Below are positions 46,752 to 55,268 of a DNA stretch of 64,000 bases, piece by piece. Under the pieces are notes generated by a model. That model searched no databases. It worked only from the letters and a program-made list of their open reading frames with translations, and was not told where the DNA came from. Position 1 is the first letter of the stretch. Each line of letters opens with the position of its first letter. Source of the stretch: an uncultured Collinsella sp. (GTDB taxonomy: Bacteria; Actinomycetota; Coriobacteriia; Coriobacteriales; Coriobacteriaceae); contig CALGZX010000135.1 of the NCBI GenBank assembly GCA_937934165.1, forward strand, positions 12,912-76,911. Reading direction: 5' to 3'. The translations under genes and the position numbers were made by a program.

Positions 46752-46970
46752 ATGGACGAACGTGCGAAACAGATTCTTGGCAGGCGGGTCGAAGAGACAC
46801 GCAGGGACCTTGGTATCTCCAAGGTTGATTTTTGTGTGGCGACAGGAATCAGCCGACCCTACCTCGACCGAATCGAAGATGGGACGGCAAATTTCACGCT
46901 CAAGGTTCTATTTAAGATCGCGCCCGCACTCGGCATGACGGTGTCAGAGCTTCTTGAGGGTATCGAATAG
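46752..46970 (+). CDS. XRE-family helix-turn-helix regulator
   Basis: A 72-residue protein made almost only of one Cro/C1-type helix-turn-helix: ILGRRVEETRRDLGISKVDF, then the recognition helix region ATGISRPYLDRIEDG, ending MTVSELLEGIE. The start codon context is weak (no clear Shine-Dalgarno), consistent with low expression or a leaderless transcript beginning near the palindrome. It probably binds the palindrome at 46699-46722 and controls itself and the divergent 129-residue gene. Confidence 0.8.
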   Translation: MDERAKQILGRRVEETRRDLGISKVDFCVATGISRPYLDRIEDGTANFTLKVLFKIAPALGMTVSELLEGIE

Positions 46971-47291
46971 GGCGTTCCTCGCTGCTAATTGACGCTCTTT
47001 GGGCGGGTCCCCCTGGTTTCGATGTGCAAAATCGCGAGTATTCAGCACTTGTTCAGCCGTAGATGGTAGCTCGAGCGGCTGGCTTTGCCTTTTTGACAGT
47101 AGTTAATCCACACGCTTAATAAAAATGTGGAATAAATATTTACTAGACGGCCTCTTCGCCCTAAAAGTTCGTCTAACAATCGGCCGATTCTATGTCTCCG
47201 GCGGAGAAATAGCAGAATACTCCGATTTTTGCACGGCCCGAGGGGGACCACCTGTCGTTTGAGGCTGCGATAAGTGGAACTGCCTTAGGGA
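46971..47291. other. 321-bp intergenic region, AT-rich
   Basis: No gene, repeat or terminator that I can support. Lower GC than the neighbours, especially about 47090-47150. Confidence 0.4.
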
Positions 47292-48305
47292 TTACGCCAT
47301 CGGGATGCGGTCGTGGTTGACTTGGCTGTAGAACAGGCGCTGGATCTCGGCCGCATCGCGTGACTGGCCGAGTGCCCACATGGTCTTGGCCACGAGCGTC
47401 TCGGTGGTCATGTCGTCGCCGCGCAGAATGCCCGGATGATTGGCGTAAGCACGGCCGACCTCATAAATGCCCAGATCGAGGCCCTCTTCGGGGACCTGCG
47501 TGGTCATAACGACGGTGCGACCCGAATCGACCCAGCGGAAAATTGCCTCTTGGAACGACTCGCCCGACTCGCCAAACTCGGGAATACCGCCAATGCCAAA
47601 GGTCTCCAGAATCACGGCGTCGTAGCTATCGGCAAGGGCGTCGAGGATGCCCGGGTTTACACCGGGCGTAAGCTTGAGTACAAATACGCGCGGGTCGATG
47701 CTGTCGTAGAAACGCACCGGGTTTTCGCCCTGATGAGTGCCGTGGAGCCCGTTGCGCACAATGCGGTCGTTGCGGATGTAGGCAATGGGCGGATAGTTGA
47801 CGCTAATGAACGCGTTAAAGCTCATGGTGCGCTGCTTGCGGGCGCGCGTGCCGGCAATGGCGACGCCGCCAAACACGATCGACACATCGTGCGAATGCTC
47901 GTCGAGCGCATAGAGCAGGCTCTGGTACAGGTTGAGCTTGGCGTCGGTAAAGGGGTTGCCCATGGGCTTTTGCGAGCCGGTGAGCACGATGGGCTTGGGG
48001 CTGTCCTGAATCAGATAGGAAAGTGCTGCCGCGGTGTAGCTCATGGTGTCGGTGCCGTGTAGAATCACGAAGCCGTCGTGGTCGGCATAGCCCTTGACGA
48101 TGACGTCGCGGATACGCATCCAGTCGCTCGGGCGCATATTGGTGCTGTCGATGTTCATGGGCTGCACGACGTTGAGCTCGCAGAGGCCTGAGATCTCGGG
48201 GACGCTCTGGGCGAGCTCCTCACCGGTCAGGGCGGGGGAGAGGCCGTTGCCGTCCTCGGTCGATGCGATGGTGCCGCCCGTGGCGATGAGAAGGATGCGC
48301 TTCAT
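47292..48305 (-). CDS. L-asparaginase, cytosolic type
   Basis: Hydrolyses asparagine to aspartate and ammonia. A 337-residue protein with the nucleophile threonine in ATGGTIAS (T12) and the second threonine block ILHGTDTMSYTA. No signal peptide, so it is of the cytosolic AnsA type. I chose the ATG at 48305 (MKRILLIATGG), with AGGAA upstream; a longer frame at 48377 adds a non-homologous N-terminus. It is divergent from guaA. Confidence 0.93.
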   Translation of the reverse strand: MKRILLIATGGTIASTEDGNGLSPALTGEELAQSVPEISGLCELNVVQPMNIDSTNMRPSDWMRIRDVIVKGYADHDGFVILHGTDTMSYTAAALSYLIQDSPKPIVLTGSQKPMGNPFTDAKLNLYQSLLYALDEHSHDVSIVFGGVAIAGTRARKQRTMSFNAFISVNYPPIAYIRNDRIVRNGLHGTHQGENPVRFYDSIDPRVFVLKLTPGVNPGILDALADSYDAVILETFGIGGIPEFGESGESFQEAIFRWVDSGRTVVMTTQVPEEGLDLGIYEVGRAYANHPGILRGDDMTTETLVAKTMWALGQSRDAAEIQRLFYSQVNHDRIPMA

Positions 48306-48572
48306 GCTGGTATTCCTATCGTATTTGCCGCCGCAAGGGCGGAGTCGTTCGGCAGTATTGTGGCACAGGGCGTCCAATGTTCAAACGTATTACATCATCT
48401 GTAACGTTTGGTAACACTTCAATTGCCGTCAAATAGGGGCCTAGGTCGTGCGTTTGCCGTGCGCTGATGGCTGCGAGGGGCGAGAAACCCCATATAACGT
48501 GTACACTATGAAGGCTATTTTCGTTCATTCATGCGGGTGGGCACCGGCTCCCCGCCAACAAGAGGGGGAACC

Positions 48573-50171
48573 ATGGATCAAAAGGCTTCCGCAAAGGTCC
48601 TCGTACTCGACTTTGGTGCGCAGTACGGTCAGCTCATTGCCCGTCGCGTCCGCGACCTCAACGTGTATTCCGAGATTGTCCCCTGCGACATCTCGGCCGA
48701 CGAGATTCGCGAGATGAACGCCTCTGCGCTCATCCTTTCCGGCGGCCCGGCTTCTGTGTATGCCGAGGACGCTCCGTCCATCGATCCTGCCATCTTTGAC
48801 CTGGGCCTTCCCGTCCTGGGCTTTTGCTATGGCCATCAGATCACGGCCGTGACGCTTGGCGGCAAGGTCGGCCACTCCGAGGTGGGCGAGTACGGCCGCG
48901 CCACCATCACGCGCACGGCCGGCGCCAAGCTCTTTAACTCCACGCCCATGGAGCAGACTGTGTGGATGAGCCACCGCGACGCCGTGTCCGAGGTACCCGA
49001 GGGCTTTACCGTTACCGCCAGCACCGACGTGTGCCCGGTTGCCGCCATGGAGTGCGTCGAGCGCAAGATCTTCACCACGCAGTTTCACCCCGAGGTCAAG
49101 CATTCCGAGTACGGTCAGCAGCTGCTGAGCAACTTCCTGTTTGAGATCTGCGGCCTGGAGCCCAACTGGAGCATGGACAACCTGGTCGAGACCATGACGG
49201 CCGAGTTTCGCGAGAAGGTCGGCGACGACCGCGTGATTCTGGCTCTGTCCGGTGGCGTCGACTCCTCCGTCGTGGCTGCGCTGGGCGCCCGCGCCGTGGG
49301 CAAGCAGATGACCTGCGTGTTCATCAACCACGGCCTGCTGCGCAAGGGCGAGCCCGAGCAAGTGGAGGAGGTCTTCACCAAGCAGTTTGACGTCGACTTT
49401 ATTCACGTCCACGCCGAGGACCGTTATGCCGAGCTTCTGGCCGGCGTGACCGAGCCCGAGGAGAAGCGCCGCATCATCGGTACGCAGTTCTGGAAAGAGT
49501 TCTTCGCCGTGGCGCAGCAGCTCGAGACCGATGGCAAGCCGGTCAAGTACCTGGCTCAGGGCACTATCTACCCCGACATCATCGAGTCCGGAGCTCGCAA
49601 GACGGGCGGCAAGACGGCCACCATCAAGAGCCACCACAACCTGATCCCGTTCCCCGAGGGCGTGCACTTTGACCTCATTGAGCCGCTCGACCACTTCTTT
49701 AAGGACGAGGTCCGCGCGCTTGGTCTGGCGCTGGGCCTGCCGGGTCACATCGTGTTCCGCCAGCCTTTCCCGGGCCCGGGTCTTGCCATCCGCATCATCG
49801 GTGCGGTCGACAAGGAGAAGCTCGAGATCCTCAAGAACGCCGACGCTATCGTGCGCGAGGAGCTCGACGCTTACAACCAGCGTCTGTTTGAGCAGACCGG
49901 CGAGCGCAACTCCGAGCACAGCTGCTGGCAGTACTTTGCGGTTTTGCCCGACATTAAGTCCGTCGGCGTTATGGGCGACGAGCGCACCTATCAGCGCCCG
50001 ATCATCCTGCGTGCCGTCGAGTCCAGCGATGCCATGACCGCCGACTGGGCCAAACTGCCCTACGACGTGCTGGCCCGCATCTCCGGCCGCATCGTTGCCG
50101 AGGTTCCCGGCGCCAACCGCGTGTGCTACGACATCACGTCCAAGCCGCCCGCGACCATCGAGTGGGAGTAG
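48573..50171 (+). CDS. guaA: GMP synthase (glutamine-hydrolysing)
   Basis: Makes GMP from XMP with glutamine and ATP. 532 residues: an N-terminal class I amidotransferase (C85 in GFCYGHQ; QFHPEVKHSE), an ATP pyrophosphatase (LSGGVDSS at about 231) and a C-terminal dimerisation domain (RPIILRAVES). I chose ATG 48573 with AGAGGGGG upstream. A TACACT -10 candidate lies near 48504. The gene after it is a remnant, marking the left border of the accessory island. Confidence 0.96.
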   Translation: MDQKASAKVLVLDFGAQYGQLIARRVRDLNVYSEIVPCDISADEIREMNASALILSGGPASVYAEDAPSIDPAIFDLGLPVLGFCYGHQITAVTLGGKVGHSEVGEYGRATITRTAGAKLFNSTPMEQTVWMSHRDAVSEVPEGFTVTASTDVCPVAAMECVERKIFTTQFHPEVKHSEYGQQLLSNFLFEICGLEPNWSMDNLVETMTAEFREKVGDDRVILALSGGVDSSVVAALGARAVGKQMTCVFINHGLLRKGEPEQVEEVFTKQFDVDFIHVHAEDRYAELLAGVTEPEEKRRIIGTQFWKEFFAVAQQLETDGKPVKYLAQGTIYPDIIESGARKTGGKTATIKSHHNLIPFPEGVHFDLIEPLDHFFKDEVRALGLALGLPGHIVFRQPFPGPGLAIRIIGAVDKEKLEILKNADAIVREELDAYNQRLFEQTGERNSEHSCWQYFAVLPDIKSVGVMGDERTYQRPIILRAVESSDAMTADWAKLPYDVLARISGRIVAEVPGANRVCYDITSKPPATIEWE

Positions 50172-50205
50172 AACAGACGTTCGATTCTATGCTATAGTGT
50201 TTGCC

Positions 50206-50240
50206 AATGGGCGCGGCATCTTCCGAATCCGCGCCCATTG
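50206..50240 (+). terminator. hairpin after guaA
   Basis: CAATGGGCGCGG (50206-50217) pairs exactly with CCGCGCCCATTG (50229-50240). The T run expected of a terminator is missing, probably because of the junction with foreign or rearranged DNA just beyond. Confidence 0.7.
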
Positions 50241-50426
50241 CTATACGGGCCTTACGATGACGAGCTGACGATCATAGGCGCCATGCGTGCATTTGCGGCG
50301 GAACGGGGATATGCGCCCGACTTCTCCGAATCCCGCCTCTGTCACGAGATTTACCTCTCCGACCCGCGCAAGTACGCGCCGGAGAAGCTCAAGACCGTGA
50401 TTCGCCATCCCATCAAGCCGATTTAG
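50241..50426 (+). pseudogene. 3' remnant of a GyrI-like domain protein
   Basis: The readable frame encodes about 61 residues ending EIYLSDPRKYAPEKLKTVIRHPIK, the characteristic C-terminus of GyrI-like small-molecule-binding domain proteins (normally about 150-210 residues). Everything upstream is missing and replaced by the guaA hairpin. I read it as a 5'-truncated gene left by a deletion or insertion. It could be translated from the TTG at 50238, but no ribosome site is present. Confidence 0.6.
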
Positions 50427-50627
50427 CGAAACGAGCGCCGCCGTGCGGTCCGGCTTTTGGGGTTTATCAATTGGTAGTCCGCGTCGATCGAGCAAGCTGC
50501 CCTGCCTCCCGGCAGGTGCGTAATCCCCTTGGTCGATCCGTCTCGAGGTGCGCTCTTTGCTCATCTTGTGGCGTGGAGTTACGATACTCCTAAAAGTGTA
50601 ACCAGATTCGAGTTTTAGGAGCAGCTT

Positions 50628-51893
50628 TTGAAGGGTGGCAGACTCAGGAACCGCGATAGATACCTCGAGGAGGCGATGCTCTTCCGTGACACCGACCTCA
50701 TCAAGGTGATCACGGGCGTGCGCAGGTGCGGCAAGTCGAGCCTTCTCGATCTAATTAGGATGGCCGTCGAGTCTGAAGGAGTCGCTGGCCGCGGCTTTGT
50801 GAGCGTCAACCTGGAAAGCAAGGGTACGGGCATCAAGACGGAGGACCAGCTTTATGATTACGTTCGCGGGCGCCTGTCGGACAAGGGTCGCACCTACGTT
50901 TTCATAGACGAGCCCCAGAGAATCGATGGCTGGCAGGATGCGGTCAACGCAATGAGGATCGACTTCGATTGCGACATCTACCTCACGGGCTCGAATGCGT
51001 ATCTTCTCTCGAGCGAGCTGGCCACCTATCTCTCCGGGCGCTACGTAGAGGTAAAGATGCTGCCCCTGTCCTTCTCCGAGTTCGCCGACTTCTGCGGAAT
51101 CGAGTTCGTATCGGGAACTTCGGTGGCTCTCACTCCCGAGGGGGATCCCGTTCTCTTCGACGACATGCTTACTCGTTACCTTGAGTACGGGGGCATGCCA
51201 GCCATCGCATCCCTCTCGACGACCCAGGCGCAGCACTCGGCGTACATGTCCGGCGTCTACGAAGCCATCGCCGTGCGTGATATTGTCAACCGTGAGCGCG
51301 GGAAGGGCAAAAGTGCGGTGACTGACCCTTCCCTGCTGCGCCATGTGGCCGAATTCCTGGCGGACAACATCGGCAACGAGTGCTCGTCGAGTCGAATCGC
51401 CGGCGCGTTAACTTCTGCGGGGCCGAAGACCACGAACAAGACCGTTTCCTCGTATGTGGGTGCGCTTGAGGAGGCCTTCCTGTTCTATCGTGCCACGCGT
51501 TACGATTTGCACGGCAAGGCGCTCCTCAAGACGAACCCAAAGGAGTACATCGTCGACACCGGCTTCAGGACCTGGATGGCCGGCTATAGGGTCACGGATA
51601 CTGGCCGCCTGTTCGAGAACGCCGTGTATCTCCAGCTGCTCTACGAAGGATGGAGCGTGCATGTGGGCAAGCTCTATGGCAAGGAAGTCGACTTCGTTGC
51701 GACGAAGGACGGGCGCGTGCTCTACGTGCAGGCGACTGACGAGATGTTCGCAAGCGAGACCAGGGAGCGAGAGATCGCCCCTCTGAAGTCGATACGAGAC
51801 AACCACGAGAAGATCGTGGTCGTGAGGCAGGGTTCCTACGACACGGATATCGACGGCATCCGCATCGTGAGCGCGAGGGACTTTTTCCTCTAG
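50628..51893 (+). CDS. AAA-family ATPase with DUF4143 domain
   Basis: A 421-residue protein. The N-terminal ATPase has Walker A TGVRRCGKSSLL (about 29-40), Walker B TYVFIDEPQRI, and sensor LTGSNAYLLSSEL. The C-terminal DUF4143 has a PD-(D/E)XK-like core (LFENAVYLQLL, EVDFVATKDGRVLYVQAT). Starts with TTG at 50628, preceded by AGGAGC. Such proteins are abundant in gut anaerobes, often in accessory regions; their role is unknown. First intact gene of the island. Confidence 0.85.
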   Translation: MKGGRLRNRDRYLEEAMLFRDTDLIKVITGVRRCGKSSLLDLIRMAVESEGVAGRGFVSVNLESKGTGIKTEDQLYDYVRGRLSDKGRTYVFIDEPQRIDGWQDAVNAMRIDFDCDIYLTGSNAYLLSSELATYLSGRYVEVKMLPLSFSEFADFCGIEFVSGTSVALTPEGDPVLFDDMLTRYLEYGGMPAIASLSTTQAQHSAYMSGVYEAIAVRDIVNRERGKGKSAVTDPSLLRHVAEFLADNIGNECSSSRIAGALTSAGPKTTNKTVSSYVGALEEAFLFYRATRYDLHGKALLKTNPKEYIVDTGFRTWMAGYRVTDTGRLFENAVYLQLLYEGWSVHVGKLYGKEVDFVATKDGRVLYVQATDEMFASETREREIAPLKSIRDNHEKIVVVRQGSYDTDIDGIRIVSARDFFL

Positions 51894-51982
51894 GGCCATG
51901 CGATTCATCGCGAGGCAGTTAGGTCAAGTGAGAAACATGCCTGACATCGGTTTGCTGACGATCTAAAACAGTAAGGAGAAGC

Positions 51983-53731
51983 TTGGACAATCGCAAAATC
52001 GAGCAGAACGCGGTCAATGCTGTCAAGCAGGCTTTCGGCGATGTCGCTTGCGTCTATGCGTATATAGATGAGAACGACAAGACCGAATGCACCGACGGGC
52101 ACCTGCAAGTCTACTCGTCTTCTTCCTTCACGATTGAGACCGTTGAAGGCCAGTTGCCGCTTCAGGTCAAGGGGACCACTTCGAAAAGAAAATCGGACCG
52201 ACCTAAGCGGCAAGTTCGAGTTTCAGACCTCAGGCACTATCTCAACATTGCTGGAGGCTGCATCTATTTTTACGTCTACTGTGGGAGCGAGGCTCGTTCA
52301 GCGGAGGTTTTCTACAGACTTTTGCTTCCCTATGACCTAAAGAAGATTCTGGCCGATATTCCGGAGCAACAAGAGCGCATCTCTTTGCGTTTCGACCGGC
52401 TTCCATCAGACGCGGCGGAATTGACGCGGCTTGTCAGAAGGGCGGTCAAGGACAGAGCAAAGCAGCGAGCAGTCGCCGGCATCGCCCCCAAGACAATCGA
52501 GGAATTTAAGGACGCCGGCCTTTGCTTTGATGAGTGCGAGTTTGGAATCGAGCTGCTCGAGGGCGAGTCGCCCGCAAGCTTGGCTCCATACAGGAACGGG
52601 CTGTATATCTACGGGAAGAGCCCCTGGGGAGAGCTGTATCCCTTGAATAAGCTTGAAAACATAGTTGGCGTCGCGATTGGGTCTCGGCATGACGTCAGCT
52701 CTGGTGATGTTTCCCTAAATGCGGTGGTCATGGCCGGAGAAAATGAGAATGGCGAGCACGTTTTCTTCAGGGGTTTCGACATATGCCTCTCCACCAACAC
52801 AATCACCCTCAGCGAGACCGGAACTCTTGTCGAGCGCATGGAAGAGTTGGCCCTCATGCGCGCATTGATGCAAACCGGTACGCTTTCCATAGACGGAAGC
52901 GGCTTTGCTCGCGGGTGCAAGTTGAGCGGAGGCGACCTCGACGCCCTTGAGAGTCGATTGCAGTCGCTGGAGATTATCAAGCGGGTTGTCGACGCTCTTC
53001 ATTACAAGCCAGAGCTCGACATCAGTGCGTTGACCACTCAGGATTTAAGAAACATCGAGACAATTTACAAGGGATTGGTTGAGAACGCACCCCTCCACTA
53101 CAAGGATTGGCAAAACGGATTCGGATATATCAATCTGGGGAACCATCCGATTAAGCTCGTGTTTTACCAAGTATCTGAAGATATGTACCGAATGGTCGAT
53201 GGGCTTCGACTGGATGACCTGACGGTCTCGGTGTTCTTCCGGGGCGAGGGGGATGCCCCCGTAGTCGTCGCGCCTCTGTTCGTCCAAACGATGCAGGACT
53301 ATATGAGGCTTGCCAATATCGATGCCGAGGTGTTTGCCGCTACGTTGAAGCAGTATCCAGTCACCGAAGTTAGCTCTGCCTACGTCAACGACAAGATGCT
53401 TGAAATGCTATCAGCCTACGATCAAGATGCGTGCTGTAAGGAAGAGTTGCTGAAATGCTGCGAGATGACCGTAGACGCCCTGGAAGCTTTTGCGGATCGA
53501 GAGGCAACCCTGATAAATCGATATCAAATTGCCGCTCGAAAGCGAGATCTTACTAGCGAGGAGAAATCTGAGTTAATGGCAATCCAGCTGAATTCAGATA
53601 GTGCGCTGTCGAAAGCATGCGCAGCAGCCTTGCGCGGAGACTCGGACATGGCCTCTGCGCTCAGAGCGTCACTTGACGAAGAGGCACGAACGACGCTCGG
53701 CTCATGGCCGATCGGCCGTTTCTTCGCATAA
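51983..53731 (+). CDS. DUF4365-like putative nuclease, 582 aa
   Basis: No firm family. The N-terminus has a PD-(D/E)XK-like pattern as in DUF4365: D38-G39 (TDGHLQVY), then Q61-V-K63 (LPLQVKGTTS), then a strand-rich stretch LNIAGGCIYFYVYCG. Residues about 130-582 match nothing I know. Starts with TTG at 51983, with AAGGAG upstream. Codon use is AT-richer than flanking core genes. The next gene starts 28 bp later on the same strand, so the two form a pair. A defence or toxin role is inferred from the nuclease-like motif and the partner. Confidence 0.6.
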   Translation: MDNRKIEQNAVNAVKQAFGDVACVYAYIDENDKTECTDGHLQVYSSSSFTIETVEGQLPLQVKGTTSKRKSDRPKRQVRVSDLRHYLNIAGGCIYFYVYCGSEARSAEVFYRLLLPYDLKKILADIPEQQERISLRFDRLPSDAAELTRLVRRAVKDRAKQRAVAGIAPKTIEEFKDAGLCFDECEFGIELLEGESPASLAPYRNGLYIYGKSPWGELYPLNKLENIVGVAIGSRHDVSSGDVSLNAVVMAGENENGEHVFFRGFDICLSTNTITLSETGTLVERMEELALMRALMQTGTLSIDGSGFARGCKLSGGDLDALESRLQSLEIIKRVVDALHYKPELDISALTTQDLRNIETIYKGLVENAPLHYKDWQNGFGYINLGNHPIKLVFYQVSEDMYRMVDGLRLDDLTVSVFFRGEGDAPVVVAPLFVQTMQDYMRLANIDAEVFAATLKQYPVTEVSSAYVNDKMLEMLSAYDQDACCKEELLKCCEMTVDALEAFADREATLINRYQIAARKRDLTSEEKSELMAIQLNSDSALSKACAAALRGDSDMASALRASLDEEARTTLGSWPIGRFFA

Positions 53732-53759
53732 GACCGCATAGACTTTTTGAGGCATCAAA

Positions 53760-54344
53760 ATGAAGCTACTCGTCGAATCGATTAGAAATGCGGTTGAGAA
53801 AGACTGCCTTATCCCAGCCCTTATGTCTTCCCTTACCATTCCCGACGCCATGGGGCAGCTTCTTTATCCCAATCTCGTCCTTCATAACGGGAAGAGAGCG
53901 GCGGGGCGGCAGTATGTGAAGTGGTTTGATGACTGGGCGGCAAACGACTTCCTGTTTTCGGGAGACCCCTCGAACGAAGGTGAAACGATTCCAGGTCAAA
54001 TCTTTAATGGGAAGATGTGCTGGAAGCTCCGGTGCTCCCTGTTGCATTCAGGCGACTACGATGTGTCGGTCGATGCTCCCGAGAAAGACGAGAGCTTCGA
54101 CTACGACTACAAGTTCGAGCTTGTCCTCCACGGGTGCAACGCCCTCTGCTCTTCCTGGCCGTCGCCCAAGAGCGGGATGCGTGCGACTAAGAGCGTGACG
54201 TTCCGCGTTGATGCGGCGTCGCTCGCGAGCTCGCTGTGCAACGCCGCGGAGGCCTGTCTTAAAGAAACGGGCGAAACGGTCAGTTACCCCAATCTGGAGT
54301 TATTCGACGTGGCTGCATGGGCGGATAGATTCAATACTTGCTGA
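53760..54344 (+). CDS. HEPN-like RX4H protein, 194 aa
   Basis: Small helical protein with the segment WKLRCSLLHSGDYD. R91 and H96 form an RX4H motif, the signature of HEPN ribonucleases found in toxin-antitoxin and antiviral systems. The motif sits in a helix after GQIFNGKMC, as in phage and mobile-element proteins of this type. The N-terminal part (IPDAMGQLLYPN, KWFDDWA) is also typical of that unnamed family. It lies 28 bp after the DUF4365-like gene and is probably co-transcribed. Without structure prediction the HEPN call is tentative. Confidence 0.55.
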   Translation: MKLLVESIRNAVEKDCLIPALMSSLTIPDAMGQLLYPNLVLHNGKRAAGRQYVKWFDDWAANDFLFSGDPSNEGETIPGQIFNGKMCWKLRCSLLHSGDYDVSVDAPEKDESFDYDYKFELVLHGCNALCSSWPSPKSGMRATKSVTFRVDAASLASSLCNAAEACLKETGETVSYPNLELFDVAAWADRFNTC

Positions 54345-54586
54345 GCCATCTCGTCAAACTCCTTGTGTGCTAAACGTTGGTGTTGGCGCCCCGGAAAAGG
54401 GGTGTGGCCAGCGCCTAGAATCTTCAGCTACCACGCTGAGACGATAGGAGATGACCACATGGACACTATGGCGCACGAGGCGCCCGCGACGCCGTTGCTT
54501 GCGTTTCGCTATCGCTGCTCGAAGCGTGTCGCTTGGGGCCCTGGCCGGAGGAGAGACGACCGCTCCCTGCGAGACTGCGGAACCAC

Positions 54587-54754
54587 CTATATCCGCTTGT
54601 TGCGGGCTTGCTTGAGCCAGCTCCTCTTGAAAGAGCCTATACCTCCGAAGAACTTGTTGTACGTCTCACCGTTCTCCTTGGCCTCGTACTTGACCAAGGC
54701 AAGTTCGATAGTGTAGAGGTAATCCGCCACTTGCTCGAGGCGGTAGTCGGTCAT
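54587..54754 (-). CDS. doubtful small ORF, 55 aa
   Basis: The frame encodes a Lys/Glu/Asn-rich peptide beginning MTDYRLEQVADYLYTIELAL, plausible as a real or fragmentary protein of helical type. No clear ribosome site. It could equally begin further upstream at 54802. It lies in a scarred region; I do not recognise it. Confidence 0.25.
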   Translation of the reverse strand: MTDYRLEQVADYLYTIELALVKYEAKENGETYNKFFGGIGSFKRSWLKQARNKRI

Positions 54755-54787
54755 CGAGGCCTTGCGGCGTCGGACGACCCCTTTTGA

Positions 54788-55042
54788 GAGGACCTTGCCC
54801 ACCGAGTCGTCTCGCCCGCGGAACAGAAGGAGCGCATCCTCGCGACCTTCGGCGACCTGTGCTGCGAGATGGAGGGCTGCACCATCGTGCAGGCCGCCTA
54901 TCTCAACGGCGTGCCCCTCGTCGTCGTGCGCGCCATCAGCGACAAGCCCTGCGCCGAGGGCCAGGTCGTCGACTACAACACCTTCGAGAAGAAGGCCGCC
55001 TGCGACTGCGCCCGCTTCGCCGCGCGCATGGTTAAGCTTTAG
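54788..55042 (+). pseudogene. 3' remnant of MTA/SAH nucleosidase
   Basis: Reading from just after a TGA at 54785, 84 codons encode the C-terminal part of 5'-methylthioadenosine/S-adenosylhomocysteine nucleosidase: LCCEMEGCTIVQAAYLNGVP, VVRAISDKPCAEG and DYNTFEKKAA. The EMEG motif that contacts ribose is intact. The first two thirds of the enzyme (about 150 residues, including the catalytic Glu near the N-terminus) are missing. The gene was cut at about position 54787. GC and codon use are those of the host genome, unlike the island genes to its left. Confidence 0.75.
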
Positions 55043-55093
55043 GCCCTGCGCGCCGGGGCCCTTCTTTATGTTGGGACCCCGGCGCGCAGGGCC
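55042..55093. terminator. long GC-rich hairpin
   Basis: GGCCCTGCGCGCCGGGG (55042-55058) pairs exactly with 55077-55093. It overlaps the stop of the nucleosidase remnant, so it was probably that gene's terminator. It lacks the conserved core of the elements at 5461 and 25879. Confidence 0.75.
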
Positions 55094-55238
55094 CTTTCCA
55101 AAGCGAAGTGTCGAGCCGAAGTGTTGAGCGTCGGCCCTGAATGTTCAATGGCCGTTGTTTTCTGCCCCTCAAGTGGTGAACTTCTCCTCGGGGCTGTTGA
55201 TTCCCCCACGCGCCCCCTTCCGTTCTCTGTGTTCCCCT

Positions 55239-55244
55239 TATACT
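55239..55244 (+). promoter_or_regulatory. possible -10 of the LevR-like gene
   Basis: TATACT lies 25 bases before the start codon, just ahead of AAGGAGGT at 55254-55261. No consensus -35 is seen, which would fit an activated promoter. Confidence 0.35.
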
Positions 55245-55268
55245 CCTTGTACAAGGAGGTAAGAAGTC

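Larger units (their letters stand above)
54345..55268. other. 924-bp junction region with gene fragments
   Basis: No intact gene. It contains a doubtful minus-strand small frame (54587-54754), the 3' remnant of an MTA/SAH nucleosidase (54788-55042), a 17-bp perfect hairpin (55042-55093), and the promoter region of the LevR-like gene (TATACT at 55239-55244). It is the right border of the accessory island. Confidence 0.6.

Noticed and set aside
54363..54787. Plus-strand frames in the island junction as genes
   Set aside because: Arg/Pro/Ser-rich products with no family likeness, overlapping each other and a doubtful minus-strand frame.
55042..55093. Third copy of the conserved-core hairpin family
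   Set aside because: The arms pair perfectly, but the loop lacks GAGTTCCGCACG, CTTAATGTG and CAGGACTGT.
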